DNA of 64,000 nucleotides. Source: Pyricularia pennisetigena. Its lineage: Eukaryota; Ascomycota; Sordariomycetes; Magnaporthales; Pyriculariaceae. The position numbers were made by a program, and so were the translations under genes. How positions within the stretch are numbered: the first letter of the stretch is position 1; each line of letters begins with the position of its first letter. Below the pieces are notes generated by a model. The model did not search any database and had not been told where the DNA came from. It worked only from the letters and a program-made list of their open reading frames with translations. Location: contig NC_043741.1 in the NCBI RefSeq assembly GCF_004337985.1, positions 5,729,445 to 5,793,444 on the forward strand, written 5' to 3'. Positions 22,319-35,446 of the stretch are shown here, in pieces.

Positions 22319-24897
22319 GAAGACAAAGGGCGAAGGGCCGTAGAATGCGACTAGAAAGAATGTCGTGAGGGCGTCCTCGAGTAGCCGACTCTCCTCCTCG
22401 CAAAAGCTGTCCTCTCAATCGCGACTCGGCCTCGATCTATCCGGGAAAGGGGGCACCTCGGGACGCTCCAGATCGCAGCAGGGTTGCAAGCTTGTTTGCG
22501 GCCCGAAAATCGTAATGCTGTGATATGCAACTGAATGCTAGTTCAGTGCATCAACGTGCAGAAAATCGTGGTATCGTTGCAGGCCTGAAAGAGTGTGGTT
22601 ATCGCGATATATTGTTGTAGTCGTGTTTCTGCGTGGCGCCGCCTTGCTTCGGTTGATCTAGAGTGCTGGTAATTTTTTTGGTAAGGAGGTAATTACTGTA
22701 TGCCGTAGTAGAATTGAAGCGTGCGTCGGTCGGATGAGAGCTTGTGTTCTTGGGGCGGCTGGTGGCTGGCTGACAAAATTGCTATACGGATGAGATTTGG
22801 AGCGAAATGTGGCAGTAAGTCTTTGGGCATCTATCTTTTTTTTTGTGTGATGCAGGAAGTGATGTTGAAGTTTCAATCAGAACCAACAGGTCGAGGCGTT
22901 GCAGACTTTGTGTTGTCAGGATTGGGGGTCAATTTTTCTTTGCTTTGCAACCCCAAGTGGTGGCCTTCACAAATACTGGAGCCAGCCAGCCAGTGAGTGA
23001 GCCCAGTCCAGCCCAGCAAAGACATCGGATCCATGGTGCTGCCCGCCGCGCGCATTGGAGAAGCGCGCTCCACTGCACTTTTCCTCTGACGCCTCTGACG
23101 ACCGGGAGGGCCCTTGGCTTACCTAACGTTAGCCATCTCATCTCCCCTCGGTTGATCAAACTACGCATCTGATTTGTGCAGAACTGAGGCGCAGCCCCGC
23201 TCAACGGCTCAGAAACGTACCAGGCGGTGAGATTAGCGCCACGGCAGAAACCACTCCTTGGTGGGCCCTTGTATTTTTTTTTTTTTTCCTTGTTCTTAGT
23301 CTTCGACGGCCGCAGCGTGGAATTTTGAGATTCTTCTCCTTTTCCACCACGGCCACAGATCCCAACATAAAACAAATCGACAGTCAGCCCGCTACTTCGC
23401 GCACAATGGTACTGCCGATCTGGGACCGTGATGTCGAGATTAACTCCTCTAAATTGCCCTTGTATAAAACCATCATCCCGAGAGCCCCATTTGCGTGGCT
23501 GCCATGAGCCGATGATGACCTGAAACAAGATCTGGACATTCTCTCCCCTGGGATATGTTTCCTTTGGCTTTGACTATGTGTAAACTTGAGTTAGGTGACA
23601 CCTGAGTCTTGGAAGTAATTACGGAGTTGCTAAGAAATCTTGTCGTCCTACTCGGCTGGTATCATCATACATGCAAAGGTATGTCTTTCCTATATTCCTT
23701 GCACTCCCGAGGCTGTAGCGATGACAACAGTTATCTGGTAATCTAATGCAACCCGACCTGTGGACTGCTATGTCTGCGGGCAAAGCTACGTTCCGGTCAA
23801 TGGTTAAAAATGACGATGATCCATGGCATTTATCAAATTTCTGAACACTGCATCTTTCAACGGATTTCCCCGACCTTTCTTACCCACGTACGTCTGACTG
23901 ATAGTTCATTATTTTAAAGCACTTGGAGTAAGCAATTCACTACCCGCAGTTTCTTCGGTGTCAACGTAGCGGCATGAGACAATGCACACCTGGACTCGAT
24001 TTCAATTCACAATTACCCGTCAGCCCAAAAGTTGCTTTCAAGTGCTGCGTCCAATAGAGCAAGACCATGACGGGCCTGGTAGATGGCTTGATGGTTAGCT
24101 CTGTGGTTTTGCAGTGGGAATGTTCGCCTTGGCACTAAAACGACATTTCTAAGTCGAGTAAGCACCTGGGTTATCATATATAGGTATCTTAGGTAGGCAG
24201 GTACATGCAGTATTCTACAATAATTACACAATGCCTAATGTAGGGATGGATACCTACATCAGTTGGCAATGGGCAACCAAGTGCGGGCAAATTTATCACC
24301 CATGAAATCAATGTGGGGCCAAATTCTCTTCAGCAATCACCACAAGTCTGATGCGACTGACGGCAACTGCCGAGCGCATTTAGGGGGCGAAGATAGTGGG
24401 ATCGGTATAGATCCACGTCACAGGCGACTTTTCAACCCCCTTCTCTTAATGTCTAGGTCTAGTCCAGTCAAGTTTTTTTTTTTTTTTTTTTTTTCTCTCT
24501 TCTCAATTCGCATTTCATGGATAATCACGCCAGTTGCAGATCAGGTTTATTTTTGTCTCTTACTTTTCTCTTCATTTTGTCTTCATATTAAACAGTCATC
24601 TTCTTGGCTTTTCTAAAATAGAGCAAAAAGTTATACCCCTCGCCTGTGTCGGTGCCCCGCATCAGTTTTCAATCGCAGATCCAGTCGCACCTCGTGACTC
24701 GATTTAGCATCGACAAGGAATTGACATTCGGGGTTTCCATATCTTGAGCCTCAAGCTTGTCCACCACGGGTTGAGGGCAGCACTACCGCGCAGTAGAAAT
24801 TGATTTGCCTTTCCTACCCATCCTCTACTGGCCATTTCGGCTCTTCCACCATTGAACAACTGGCATCAGCCCCAAACCATCACATCCCATCAGCATC
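22319..24897. other. Long divergent intergenic region (eIF4E2 / MET12)
   Basis: 2.6 kb with no supported gene. It has a T-run at about 23274-23287, a TAGGTAGG-type repeat near 24181-24203, and T22 at 24473-24494. The last 150 bases before MET12 are C/T/A-rich leader sequence. Short open frames match nothing recognisable. Confidence 0.5.
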
Positions 24898-26970
24898 ATG
24901 GATAAGATTACAGACAAGATAGCGGCGTTGCCGCCAGACTCCTCCTACTTTTCGCTGGAGTTCTTCCCTCCAAAGACAGCCATGGGTTTCTCCAACCTGC
25001 GGGATCGTCTCGACCGAATGGCACGCGCTCTCCGGCCCCTCTTTGTCAACGTCACTTGGGGTGCTGGTGGTTCAACCGCCCAGAAGTCTCTGGAGTTGGC
25101 AGAGATCTGCCAGCGAGAACTTGCTCTAACCACATGTTTGCACCTTACTTGCACGAACATGAGCCGAAAGCTGATCGACAAAGCACTGGAGGATGCCAAA
25201 GCACTAGGTATCAGGAATATCTTGGCGCTCAGGGGTGACCCTCCTCGTCCGGGCGAGTACGCCATCCCCGACGACTCGGAGGGAGACGTCAACGAATTTA
25301 CTTGGGCAATTGATCTGGTCCGATACATAAAGCTGAATCATGGCGACTACTTTTGTGTCGGTGTTGCCGCCTATCCGGAGGGCCACGCAGAGGAAAGCCA
25401 TCCGACGAACCAGAGTCTGGAGCACGACCTGCCGTATTTGGTGGAAAAGACGCAGGCCGGTGCAGACTTCATAATAACGCAGCTCTTCTTTGACATCAGC
25501 GCATATGAAAAGTTCGAGAGGACTTTGAGAGAGCATCCCAGCGGCGCGTTCAAGGACATCCCTATCATTCCAGGCCTGATGCCCATTCAAAACTACCAGA
25601 TGATCAAAAGGACGACCAAGCTCAGCCATGCCAAGATACCAGATCCCCTTATGGCACGTCTGGACGCGGTGAAGAAGGACGATGAGCAGGTCAAGAAGGC
25701 CGGAGTAGATATCATCAGCGAGTTGGTGGAACAAGTCAAAGAGGTCAAGAACAGGAGCCCTGGCCCCAAAGGCTTCCATTTCTACACGTTGAACCTGGAA
25801 AAGGCTGTTTCCTTCATTGTTGAGCGCACAAACCTCATCCCACCCAGTACGTCAGAGGACGACGAAGTCGCCGTTGTGGACGACGTAGCTGTGCCGTCTA
25901 TCCATCTCAACGGCGCAACACCAGTCAACGACCATGTATCGGTGTCGTCACTTCATCCGCCGACGCACGCCGGCTCCAGGAGACAGTCGACCATCGGGTC
26001 CGATCCGCGCAACCGTGTCATCGTCAGCAGTGGCCGCCCAGCCTCGCACCCAGATTACGAGGCCACCGGGTTCGAAGCCAGCGTGCCTGCACAGGCAATC
26101 AACAGCCGCGCCAACACGCTGGCAATCTCAGAAGGCGAAGGCGTACTGGGTAGGGAGGCAACTTGGGACGACTACCCCAACGGAAGATGGGGTGACGCTC
26201 GCTCGCCCGCTTACGGTGAAATCGACGGCTATGGAGTCAGCTTGCACATGTCAGGGACACAGGCCGTCCAGCTCTGGGGCAGACCGGCCACAGTGGAGGA
26301 TGTTAGCAACATATTTATGCGCCACCTACAAGGCGAATTGCCCGCAATCCCATGGAGCGAGGAGGAGTTTAACGCAGAGACCGAGACCATCCGCGACACA
26401 TTATTGGCGCTCAATTCGCGCGGATGGTGGACCGTGGCCAGTCAGCCTGCCGTCAACGGTCTAAGGTCTAACGACAGGACTTTTGGCTGGGGTCCGCAGA
26501 ATGGGTTCGTCTTCCAGAAAGCCTTTGTCGAGATGTTCCTGCCTAGTAAAGACTGGAAGGTGCTGCGCGAAAAATTGCTGCGTGAAAAGGACGTTGTCTG
26601 TTTCTACGCTAGCAATTCCAAGGGGGATTTTGAATCGTCGGATGGCGGCGGCGATGCACCTGATGGCGCCCCCACGGGCAACGGATTCGAGGATGAGCAG
26701 CAACTTCCCAGCGGCGGCAGTACGAACGCCGTCACTTGGGGCGTTTTCCCTGGCAAGGAGATCGTCACACCGACTATTATCGAGGAAGTCAGCTTCCGGG
26801 CATGGAGCGAGGAGGCGTTCGGAATCTGGGCAGAGTGGGCCAAGGTGTACGGCAAGGACTCCCCGAGCGAGAAGCTGCTAGAGTCGCTGCGGGCTGACTT
26901 GTGGCTTGTCAACATAATCCACCATGACTACATCGAGAAGGAGGCTTTGTGGGATTTGTTACTAAAATGA
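24898..26970 (+). CDS. MET12: Methylenetetrahydrofolate reductase, Met12 type
   Basis: Reduces 5,10-methylene-THF to 5-methyl-THF with an FAD-containing TIM barrel, supplying methyl groups for methionine. Single exon, 690 residues. The catalytic barrel is about 15-300: SLEFFPPKT, VTWGAGG, HLTCTN, ILALRGDPP and AAYPEGH are all present, and the acid Glu is in EFFPP. A divergent linker of about 90 residues follows (about 310-400). The C-terminal regulatory half starts at GREATWDDYPNGRWGDARSP and ends NIIHHDYIEKEALWDLL. Wording of the barrel motifs is closer to yeast Met12 than to Met13, so a second MTHFR is expected elsewhere in the genome. Confidence 0.95.
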   Translation: MDKITDKIAALPPDSSYFSLEFFPPKTAMGFSNLRDRLDRMARALRPLFVNVTWGAGGSTAQKSLELAEICQRELALTTCLHLTCTNMSRKLIDKALEDAKALGIRNILALRGDPPRPGEYAIPDDSEGDVNEFTWAIDLVRYIKLNHGDYFCVGVAAYPEGHAEESHPTNQSLEHDLPYLVEKTQAGADFIITQLFFDISAYEKFERTLREHPSGAFKDIPIIPGLMPIQNYQMIKRTTKLSHAKIPDPLMARLDAVKKDDEQVKKAGVDIISELVEQVKEVKNRSPGPKGFHFYTLNLEKAVSFIVERTNLIPPSTSEDDEVAVVDDVAVPSIHLNGATPVNDHVSVSSLHPPTHAGSRRQSTIGSDPRNRVIVSSGRPASHPDYEATGFEASVPAQAINSRANTLAISEGEGVLGREATWDDYPNGRWGDARSPAYGEIDGYGVSLHMSGTQAVQLWGRPATVEDVSNIFMRHLQGELPAIPWSEEEFNAETETIRDTLLALNSRGWWTVASQPAVNGLRSNDRTFGWGPQNGFVFQKAFVEMFLPSKDWKVLREKLLREKDVVCFYASNSKGDFESSDGGGDAPDGAPTGNGFEDEQQLPSGGSTNAVTWGVFPGKEIVTPTIIEEVSFRAWSEEAFGIWAEWAKVYGKDSPSEKLLESLRADLWLVNIIHHDYIEKEALWDLLLK

Positions 26971-27710
26971 TAAAGTCCAGTGCTTTGAAGGAGCGACAGC
27001 CGGAGCCACAGCCGGGGGCGACAAAAAAAGCAAAAATAAAATAAAAGCAAGGTAGCAAGGAAGCTCCATTACCATATGATTCTTTCTAGGGTGTGTTTTG
27101 CTTGACTTGTGGATGTTGTGGCGTCTCAAGGTGGCTTGGTTTGGGCAACTATCAGACACAGAGGAGGTGCACATTCTCTCGGCCGAGACGACTGTTGTTC
27201 GTGCCAAGAACCCGATTTCGTCCCTGACGACTGGCTCTATATCGAGATCTCCCTATTGAGACCCCCGACGGAAGGATCATCTCAACTTTGGCTTGATCAA
27301 GATCTGAGATAATTACCCAAAACAGGTCCTGATAGACAGAGTTTGTTCGTTGGCCAAGTGGGGTCAAAGACTCAGGCCTATCGCCGTATACACATCCTGT
27401 CAGTCCGACAAGTTCCTGGCCATGTCAGGGTAACCCAGACAGGCCCTGCTTCTCTCGACGGTACGCGTCTAGGCAAAGGCAGAGAGCAAAGAACAAATCT
27501 GGTGCTATGTAGATCTTTGAAAGTTTGGCCCATACCATCCCCATGCACAGAATGGGGTCAGCCAGGCCCGTGCCGTGCCCTACAACAAAAGCCTTGGCAA
27601 GATCGAGGCTAGGAGGCAATTCCGTGCAATGGCTCAGACACGGAAGCTGGAGATGTTCCCGACTACGCCATGGTACATTTACCAACGGGACGGGAAGGGA
27701 AGAACTTGAG

Positions 27711-27751
<41 letters not shown>
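27711..27751. repeat. Poly(A) tract, A41
   Basis: The longest homopolymer in the window, in intergenic DNA. No retroelement is recognisable beside it. Confidence 0.9.
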
Positions 27752-27753
<2 letters not shown>

Positions 27754-28379
27754 GCCGATCGAGCAATGTGTAAAGTGGAACTTTGTTTTGCCATGACGAC
27801 CTTTAGCCGTCGTCGGATTGGGACAATGGCTTGGTGACTGTAGACGAAAGATCGAGTTTGCTTTTCTTTTCAGATTTGAGGGTCAGTCTGCTCGCGCCCC
27901 CGTAACGGACACAAAACGAGGCCTTCTACGCGCCTGCCGCCCCAGAACTCGGTTGATACAGACAAGGGGTGCAAAAAAGAGCTTGGCGGGCGGGTTGTCC
28001 AGGTCCAAAACAGGGTGGAGCCTGGATAACACAAGAGAAGAGATTTCTGGTCGGATATCACCGCCGAAGCGCGGACCACTGTCCCGACCTTTTTTCTGAG
28101 GTGTTCCGAGACCAAGTTTGGGACCGCTTATCACTTTGTAATTACAGTAGATCGGAACCAGAACTTGTTGGGAAGAGCTACTTACACTTTGCAAAGAGTT
28201 GATCATCGGTGAAGGGATGTTGTGTATGCAAGTTGGCAAGCTACTATGGCCTAGACTGGGTGGTCAGAACAATGTCATATTGGAGGCAGGGTCCTCCCAA
28301 GGTACCTTTGGTACATACGGAGTAGGGAATATGGTGAGGTTGAGTTTATACGTTGTTAGTTAGATTTAGGAAGTACATA

Positions 28380-28416
28380 CTACGGAGTATTCCGGAGGTG
28401 CGCGCGTACTCCGTAG
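28380..28416. repeat. Inverted repeat with TACGGAGTA arms
   Basis: CTACGGAGTA (28380-28389) and TACTCCGTAG (28407-28416) are perfect inverted arms around a 17-base spacer. Another TACGGAGTA is at 28316-28324. Confidence 0.8.
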
Positions 28417-30566
28417 AGAGTGTCGCGTGTCCCTGCCTCTTCCGGACCTGTTGTTGTCCATCGACTTTTGCTTCGTCGTCTTCTTCTGGTCCTCGTTTCC
28501 CCTTTTCGTTCAGGGGTGTTCGTCCGAACCTCTTTGGGTTGGGCTGCAACCCAACAGGGACCCTTGTCATCCCATGAGCTGTATCCCTGCCGCCCACTTC
28601 AATATCGGGAAAAGTCGGGGAAAAGCTGTTTGAAGTCTCACGCCCAAGCTGTTTGGACGTGGACGATCTCCGTGAATTGGGTTTGAATAGTTGGCTTTGT
28701 GTTATGAAGCCAACCGTTAATCCAGTTTTTTTTTTTTTCTCCGATATGCCAAAGCATAACATCCACACTTTATTCAGGCGTATATTATTTTACTAGTGGT
28801 TAAGGGCCTGTTTCACAAGAGATAATTGATGATAGGAAGAAACAACACCACCAACAATAACATGTCTGGTCAGAGCATCCTGAAGTTCCGTGGTGAAAAC
28901 CCACCCACAGGCTTATGACTACGGATAGAATCGCCAGGTACGCAATGAATTGGGAATGTGGAGAGATGTTCGAGATGACTTACTTCTTCGGATGGATGTC
29001 GAATGTAGCCTCGAGAGTGGAGTTGTTGGGGATCGGGACGACACGCGGAAGCTCCACCGTCCCATTGTTCTAAAGTTTCTAGGAATAATTGAGGCTTGTT
29101 CATTGGTTAAAGAAGTTCCCGGCTACGCGTCCCCTGTTTCGACGCTTGCTCAGGCTGGCTTGTGGCTACTTTCATCTTCTTTATTTATTTATTTTTCTCA
29201 ATTTCTTCTCTTGTGTTTAGCGGGCTTGCTCAAGTTATTGTTAGATTGTTTGCTGAAGAGATTGCCCAACGACCCCATCCTCTTACGTACGAAATACCAC
29301 AAGCTCCGCTGTCAAGCCGTGCACGAGGTCAGGGAAGAAAGTAGGAAGTAATTGGGCATAAACTTTTTACGAGAAAGAGACTCGTTTGCAGGACGTGCTA
29401 AGTCAGGTCATCGCAGCTCGTAGCTCACTAGGAACTTGTTCACGGCAGATCCCCTCGCGCGTTACGAATAGCCAGCCAATGTTTCGGAACAGGATGCCGT
29501 TCCTCGAGCCCCTATGCAGTAGGTAAGGTGGTAAAGCAATTTGAGAAAACCAGAAGAGAGCATCACAATCTTCCGGTCAGACAATTGGAAACTCGTTAGG
29601 AGTCCAATGGCAAACTTGATTTTGATTGCGTTGCAACAAACTCCCCGAAAGCGGAGCTCTGGATTAAGAATCCTCCAGTCCCTGGCCCTCGCTGAGCATC
29701 CCCACCAGTGTCCGTCCCCCAGGGACAGACAGCCTAGGCAGGGCAGGGCTCCACTAGAAATTTGCGGAGGTCCAAAAGGTTCGGACCCCTGCAGGTACCT
29801 GCAAGGCTGTTGCTAGCAAAATGCGCTTCGTCGGGTAGCTAGCTGCGAAAAGTACCCCTAGACGAGTTGGTATTTTTTTTTCTTTTCTTTTTTTCTTTTT
29901 GCTCATGTTGCGTTGTTGTCAGCCCTCGTACCAAGGCGGCAGGCGTCGAGCGATCGACTTTGTGGCTCGTCTTATTGGCGCGAGACGCCCCTGCCTCAGC
30001 AAAAAAAGTAGTACACCGGATCCGATCATAAAAGCTCCGGTCAACGGCCTCATGATGTGTGTTCGTGTCAGGAATTCATTATTCCTCCTTGTATATTACA
30101 CACATGCCACCTTAGTACATACGGACCACATTGTGTTGAGAGGTTTAATAAGCAACCACATACACGCCCTACCACATACATAAAAGAAACGAAAGAATCC
30201 TGCTCGAGCAGATTGTCCATGACAGTGAAGATCTCAGCTGTATACGTTTTCTAGGCGCATCGGTTCTTGTAAGGTGGTGAAACATCCCAAAACTTCTCCC
30301 TAGTACTTCTTTAAAGTGCCCCACAAAACCTTCACTTCCCCCTTGGTATGCCCAACCAGGGTTTTCCCGCTTTGTATTAAAAGAAAGTCAGAACGTTCCC
30401 GCTGCCCACACGACATCCCGACTACTTCTCGTCGTTCGATTTATTATTTATTTTAAAAATAACCTTCTGTACCTTGCCCCCCTTCCTTTAATTGACTGCG
30501 ACTCGTCTCTTGTTGTTTTTTTCTGCTTTTAATTTTCCTTCTCCCTCGTCTCCTTTTCTTCTTGAA

Positions 30567-32922
30567 ATGGTCCCAATGGCTTCCTACTCACACTCTTCTG
30601 CGAGCTCAGATTTAGTCTCGACGCCTCGATCAGCCTCACCCTCCACTGCCTCCCGTACGGGTCGTTCTGCTTCCCGCTACTCGGTATCAAATAGGACCTC
30701 CATCTCAAGACGTTCTACCATAATGAACCAAGCTGCTCCTACCACTGTCATAGACATTGCCCAGATAGAAGAGGGCATCAGGATGGCGAACCTCGACACC
30801 CTTCGTGGCTACAGTGACACCACTCCCGCTCCCGTTCAGCAGGCTATCAAGACCGAGTACACCCCAATGTCGCAGGCGGCAGGTTACCAGGTCATCAGAG
30901 AGCCCATGTGGAACAAGGGTGAGCTTCTGCGCGAGAGTTCTTACGCAGTTCCAAGACTGTCATCTGATCCATCCGAGGGACAGCTGCTGACGTTCATCCC
31001 AACCATGACAGGCCTGATGTTCACCCCTGAGGAGCGGGTCTCCAAGAACCTCACCGGTCTCCTCCCTCACACCATGGAGACCGAGGAGATTGCCTGCGCC
31101 CGCGCCATGAAGATGATCCGCACGCGCTCTACCAACGTCGACAGGTATCTCTACCTGTCGAGCCTCAAGGCCTCAAACATCGACCTCTTCTACAGACTTC
31201 TGATGGACAATGTGCGCGAGCTCATGCCGCTCGTCTACACGCCGACCATCGGAGATGTCTGTCTCCAGGTACGTCACAAATTTCCCCCGGCATTGGCGTG
31301 GTCCTCGGTGGCACATGGCAGAAAACTGACATGTCCGTAGTACTCTTCTCTCTTCACCCGCCCGGAGGCCTTGTACATTTCGATTAAGCAGCGAAAGTCT
31401 ATCAAGACCATGCTGGCCAACTGGCCGTACCCTAACCCCGAGATCTGTGTCATCACGGACGGTTCTCGTATCTTGGGCCTGGGCGACCTCGGCATCAACG
31501 GCGTCGGCATCAGCATTGGAAAGCTTGCGCTGTACACTGCCGCTGCTGGTATCCACCCCTCCAAGCAGCTGCCCATCGTCATCGACTGTGGCACCAACAA
31601 CGTGAGTACTCCCGCCAAAAGTCAGATCTGGTAGAGCCCGCAGTCTAACCAAAAGACATCACAGGAGGAGAACCTGCGTGACCCTCTCTACCTCGGTCTG
31701 CGTGCCAAGCGTCCCTCGGTCCAGGAGCAGCAGGACTTCTGCGACGAGGTCATGCATGCCATCAAGGAGGTTTACCCCAACATGGTTGTCCAGTTTGAGG
31801 ATTTCGAGACCGAGAAGGCCTTCAACTACCTTGACCGCTACCGATTTGACCCCAAGCTGAACTGCATGTTCAACGACGACATCCAGGTATGGTCCCCTTG
31901 GTCTTGTGCTGTAAAGAAGATGCTGAGTCACGCGCTTGGTTTCGTGCTCGGTTGGTGTTTTAATCATATATATACTAACCTTAACACTTATCCCTGATAT
32001 ATAGGGTACCGGAGCTGTGGTTCTCGCCGGATACATCAACGCCGTCAAGCTGAGCAACGTTCCGGTTGAGGAGCAACGTCTTGTCTTCATGGGCGCCGGC
32101 AGTGCCGGAGCCGGCGTGGCACGTCAGCTCGTCGACTATTACCGCAACGCTCACGGCATGTCGGAGCAGGAGGCCAAGGACAAGTTCTACCTGGTCGACA
32201 CCAAGGGACTTATCACTCGCGACAGGTTCGACGGGGCCAAGCTTCCTTCTCACAAGCGCTACTTCGCTAGGGACGACAACAACGGCCATCAGTTCCAGAC
32301 ATTGGAGGATGTGATCGAGTTCGCACGCCCTAGCGCCCTGGTCGGTCTTACTGCCACTTTCGGTGTCTTCACCGAGAGCATCGTTCGCGGTCTCAAGGCT
32401 AGCGTCGATGCTGCTGGTCACAGGAACCGCCGCCCCATCCTTTTCCCCCTCAGCAACCCCCTAACCAAGGCTGAGTGCACCTTCAGCCAGGCCATTGACT
32501 GGACTGATGGAACCGTCATCTTCGCCTCGGGTTCTCCCTTCGCACCTCACACCGTCAAGAACGGTGAGAGCGCAACGACGTACTACCCCAACCAGGGCAA
32601 CAACGTCTACGTCTTCCCGGGTATCGGACTGGGTGCCATCCTCGCCAAGGCCAGCAGGGTCACTGACGAGATGGTCTACACCTCTGCCGAGGCCCTTGCC
32701 AACTGCCTGAACGCCGATGAGATCGCCACTGGTTTGATCTACCCCCGCATCGACAGGGTCCAGGACGCCTCCCTGATTGTTGCCAGGGAGGTAATGAAGT
32801 GCTGCCGTCGCCAAGGTTTCAGCAAACTGGACGATGAGTTGTGGAAAAGTTGGGAAGAGTGGGGAGACAATGCGTTAATGTCGTGGATCAAGACCAAGCT
32901 TTACAGGCCTCTGAAGGAGTAA
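30567..32922 (+). CDS. MAE1: NAD-dependent malic enzyme, probably mitochondrial
   Basis: Oxidatively decarboxylates malate to pyruvate. Exons are 30567-31268, 31341-31601, 31665-31886 and 32005-32922; all three introns (72, 63 and 118 bases) are phase 0 with GTACGT/GTGAGT/GTATGG donors. The product is 700 residues. Motifs: YTPTIGDVCLQ at the end of exon 1, ITDGSRILGLGDLG, the metal/active-site FEDFETEKAF, FNDDIQGTGAV across the third splice, the dinucleotide fold VFMGAGSAGAGVA, and PLSNPLTKAECTF. The N-terminal 55 residues are Ser/Arg-rich and nearly free of acidic residues, suiting a mitochondrial presequence. A second Met at codon 4 (30576) is an alternative start. The leader is strongly C/T-rich. 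Confidence 0.94.
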
Positions 32923-33453
32923 AAGGGATTTATGCGGTAGACAAAAGTTGGGTTTGATTTTCGTTTCTTTTCTTCTTTACATAATCTTCTTTGCGTCAAA
33001 TACCCACGTAATACTCCAGGACCCACACCTGGTTACAGACACATGGCCGTTGCCAATGAGAAACAGGCTCAATTTTAAATTCTAGACTCCATGAACCGAT
33101 GCCCCTTGGACATGAAACGAACCAAGTTCTTGTGATGGGACATTAATTGAGAAATCCCGTTATTTTTGCTTCGTGAATAAGAATACAGTTAAGTTTTAAG
33201 GACGTGTTTCAAAGACAGAAGAACGAGTTGATCCAACTTTGCTTCATTGAACCACACAATCACGTGAGCTCCGCAAACTTGAATTATATGCAACCTTTGC
33301 AATCCTGAATTTGTTCACGCGGACCCATAAACCCAGTCTCTCTATACTGATAGAGGTGACAACGCGTGATTTTACTTTGAGGGTATTATTCGGATCTCAA
33401 AGCTCATAAGGAGCATTTCTAGACTACGCGGGATGGAGTAGTCAAGCGATAAC
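32923..33453. other. Intergenic between malic enzyme and WDR83
   Basis: 3' UTR of the malic enzyme and promoter of the WD40 gene. AT-rich; no gene seen. Confidence 0.5.
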
Positions 33454-34609
33454 ATGGCGTTTCCTGGAAAGCCTGTGTCGCAGCTTGTAGGCTCCAACGG
33501 TACGTACTGATATTGAGGAATAGGACAGGAATTCAAAGCTTGATTGCTGACTGAATTTTTTTTTTCTTTTTCTTTTGAAAGGCCCCATTCATGCTGTCGC
33601 GTACTCAGCATCACCAGGCACATATATCCTCACCGGCTCGGCGGACCGCTCTATACGACTGTACAATCCACAGCCGACGACCTCCGCCGCCGATGGATCC
33701 CTGCCGGAGGGTCGTCTGATCCAGATCTACTCGGCGCACGGGTACGAGGTTCTATCCCTTGCAGTCACTGGGGACAATGCGCGGTTCGCCTCTAGTGGCG
33801 GCGACCGCACCGTCTTCCTGTGGGACGTGGCGACGGCGACGACGCTTCGGCGGTTTAGCAACGACGGGCACTCGAGCCGGGTCAACTGCGTGGCGTTCGG
33901 CGGCGACGGCGACTCGGTCCTCGTCAGCGGCGGCTTCGACACGATGGTCAAGCTCTGGGACTGCAAGGGCGGCGGGAACGGATCCAAGCCGATCCAGACG
34001 CTGACGGATTCGCGCGACGGCATCTCCGCGCTGGCGGTGCGCGACGCCGAGATCGTGGTGGGCAGCGTGGACGGCCGCGTCCGCACCTACGACGTCCGCA
34101 TGGGGCGGTGCGTCGTCGACGTCGTCGGCCCCAGCGTCACCAGCCTCTGCCTCTCGCGCGACGGCAACGCGCTCCTCGTCGGCTCGCTCGACAGCTCCCT
34201 GCGGCTGATGGACCGCGCCGCAGGCACGTGTCTGCGGACGTACCGCGCCGAGGGCAGGTGGCGCAACGAAAACCTTCGCGTGCAGAGCCTGCTGGGCGCC
34301 GGAGAGAAGTTCGTCGTCGCCGGCGACGAGCTGAGCTGCGATGCTGGCGCGGACGAGAAGGGTGATCAGGACGGCAAGGTCTGGGCCTGGGATCTCCTGA
34401 CTGGTGAGGTCGTCGCCACGCTCAAGGTCCCGTGGGGTGCGGCTGCAAACGGGGTCGGGGAGAGGAGGAGGCGGGCGGTCGGGCGTGATGGCAAGGAAAA
34501 GGGGCGCAAGAATATTGTGAGCTGTCTGGCGTGGAGGGAAGGTGGCTGGGGAAATCAGTTCTGCGTCGGAGGGAGCTCAGGGGTAGTGACGGTCTTTGGC
34601 ACTGGATAA
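33454..34609 (+). CDS. WD40 protein of the WDR83/MORG1 family
   Basis: WDR83 (MORG1) is a single seven-bladed WD40 propeller that in animals scaffolds MAPK modules and is found with spliceosomes. Exons are 33454-33499 and 33582-34609; the 82-base intron has a GTACGT donor and a T-rich end before AAAG. The junction (G|GC) makes VGSNGPIHAVAYSASPGTY, where the first blade starts. The product is 357 residues with repeated GxDxxVxLWD-type units (GGDRTVFLWDV, GGFDTMVKLWDC). A charged insertion with Arg/Lys runs sits in the last blade (about 310-330), an unusual feature. Assignment to WDR83 rests on size, the N-terminal GPIHAVAYS motif and blade order; another single-propeller WD40 family is possible. 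Confidence 0.78.
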
Positions 34610-35270
34610 TTGTGATCTAACGGGTCGGTATGGTCATATAATATCACCTACTCCTGAACCTACCCTGTACATGAATATGCCGGAGTATGTGCGAGGCTTC
34701 AGCACTTGCCAATTGGCTACAGCTCGAACTTAATTGGACCTTGACATTGCTACTTGGGACGATCGGGTAAGGCGTGGCGGAGACCTTGAACGGGTCGTGT
34801 CCTTACAGGGGAAGGAGCTTGGCATTTGAATCCGATTGATTGATTGATGATCTGCGTGAGGACTGGAAATTGCACCTCGGCGGGAAGCCTTGGAGCTTTT
34901 TTTTTTTTTTTTTTGGTGGTTTTGTAACTGCGCATAGACAGAACTTCCTTAGCATTCTTGACTTTCTTTAAAGGGGCTTCTATTTTTGTTCTGTTTTATT
35001 TTATACTGTATTGCCTATTCATTTTATAATGCGCTTGGTGTCCTGCTAGAGAACCTTTTTAGGCAACTTGCTCGGTGTCCAGTCCACTTTTTGATTTACC
35101 AAACGCCCCTTCCCTGCGTGTACCGGACACGGACAGTTTGGCACTGGGACGACCAAACCTTTTCTCCGCGCCCTTCCCGCTCAACACTGTAGCAGCTCAA
35201 TTCCGGGAGCAGTCCAGCAGCCCGAAACAAACCATCGCGACGCGCGCAGGCGCCCCGCCCTCCTGTCGAG
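34610..35270. other. Intergenic with T18
   Basis: 3' UTR of the WD40 gene and promoter/leader of the PQ-loop gene. T18 at 34897-34914. No gene seen. Confidence 0.55.
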
Positions 35271-35446
35271 ATGTCGTGGCTCACGGCCTTTACGGGCTTT
35301 GCCGCGCCGCTGTTCCTCGTCCTCTCGCCCATTCTATCCTACAGCGACCAGGCCCTCGCGATGCACCGCCAAAAGAGCAGCGCTGGATTCAGCCTCGACA
35401 TCCCCCTGATCATGATCGTGGCGTCGTTGCTGAGGTGAGAGAGAGG

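Larger units (their letters stand above)
26971..30566. other. Gene-poor region, 3.6 kb
   Basis: Between MET12 and the malic enzyme. Contains an A41 tract (27711-27751), three TACGGAGTA motifs with a palindrome at 28380-28416, T-rich stretches near 28725 and 29872-29898, and a C/T-rich leader at 30420-30560. All open frames are short and unlike known families. Nothing coding can be supported; a non-coding transcript cannot be excluded. Confidence 0.5.
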
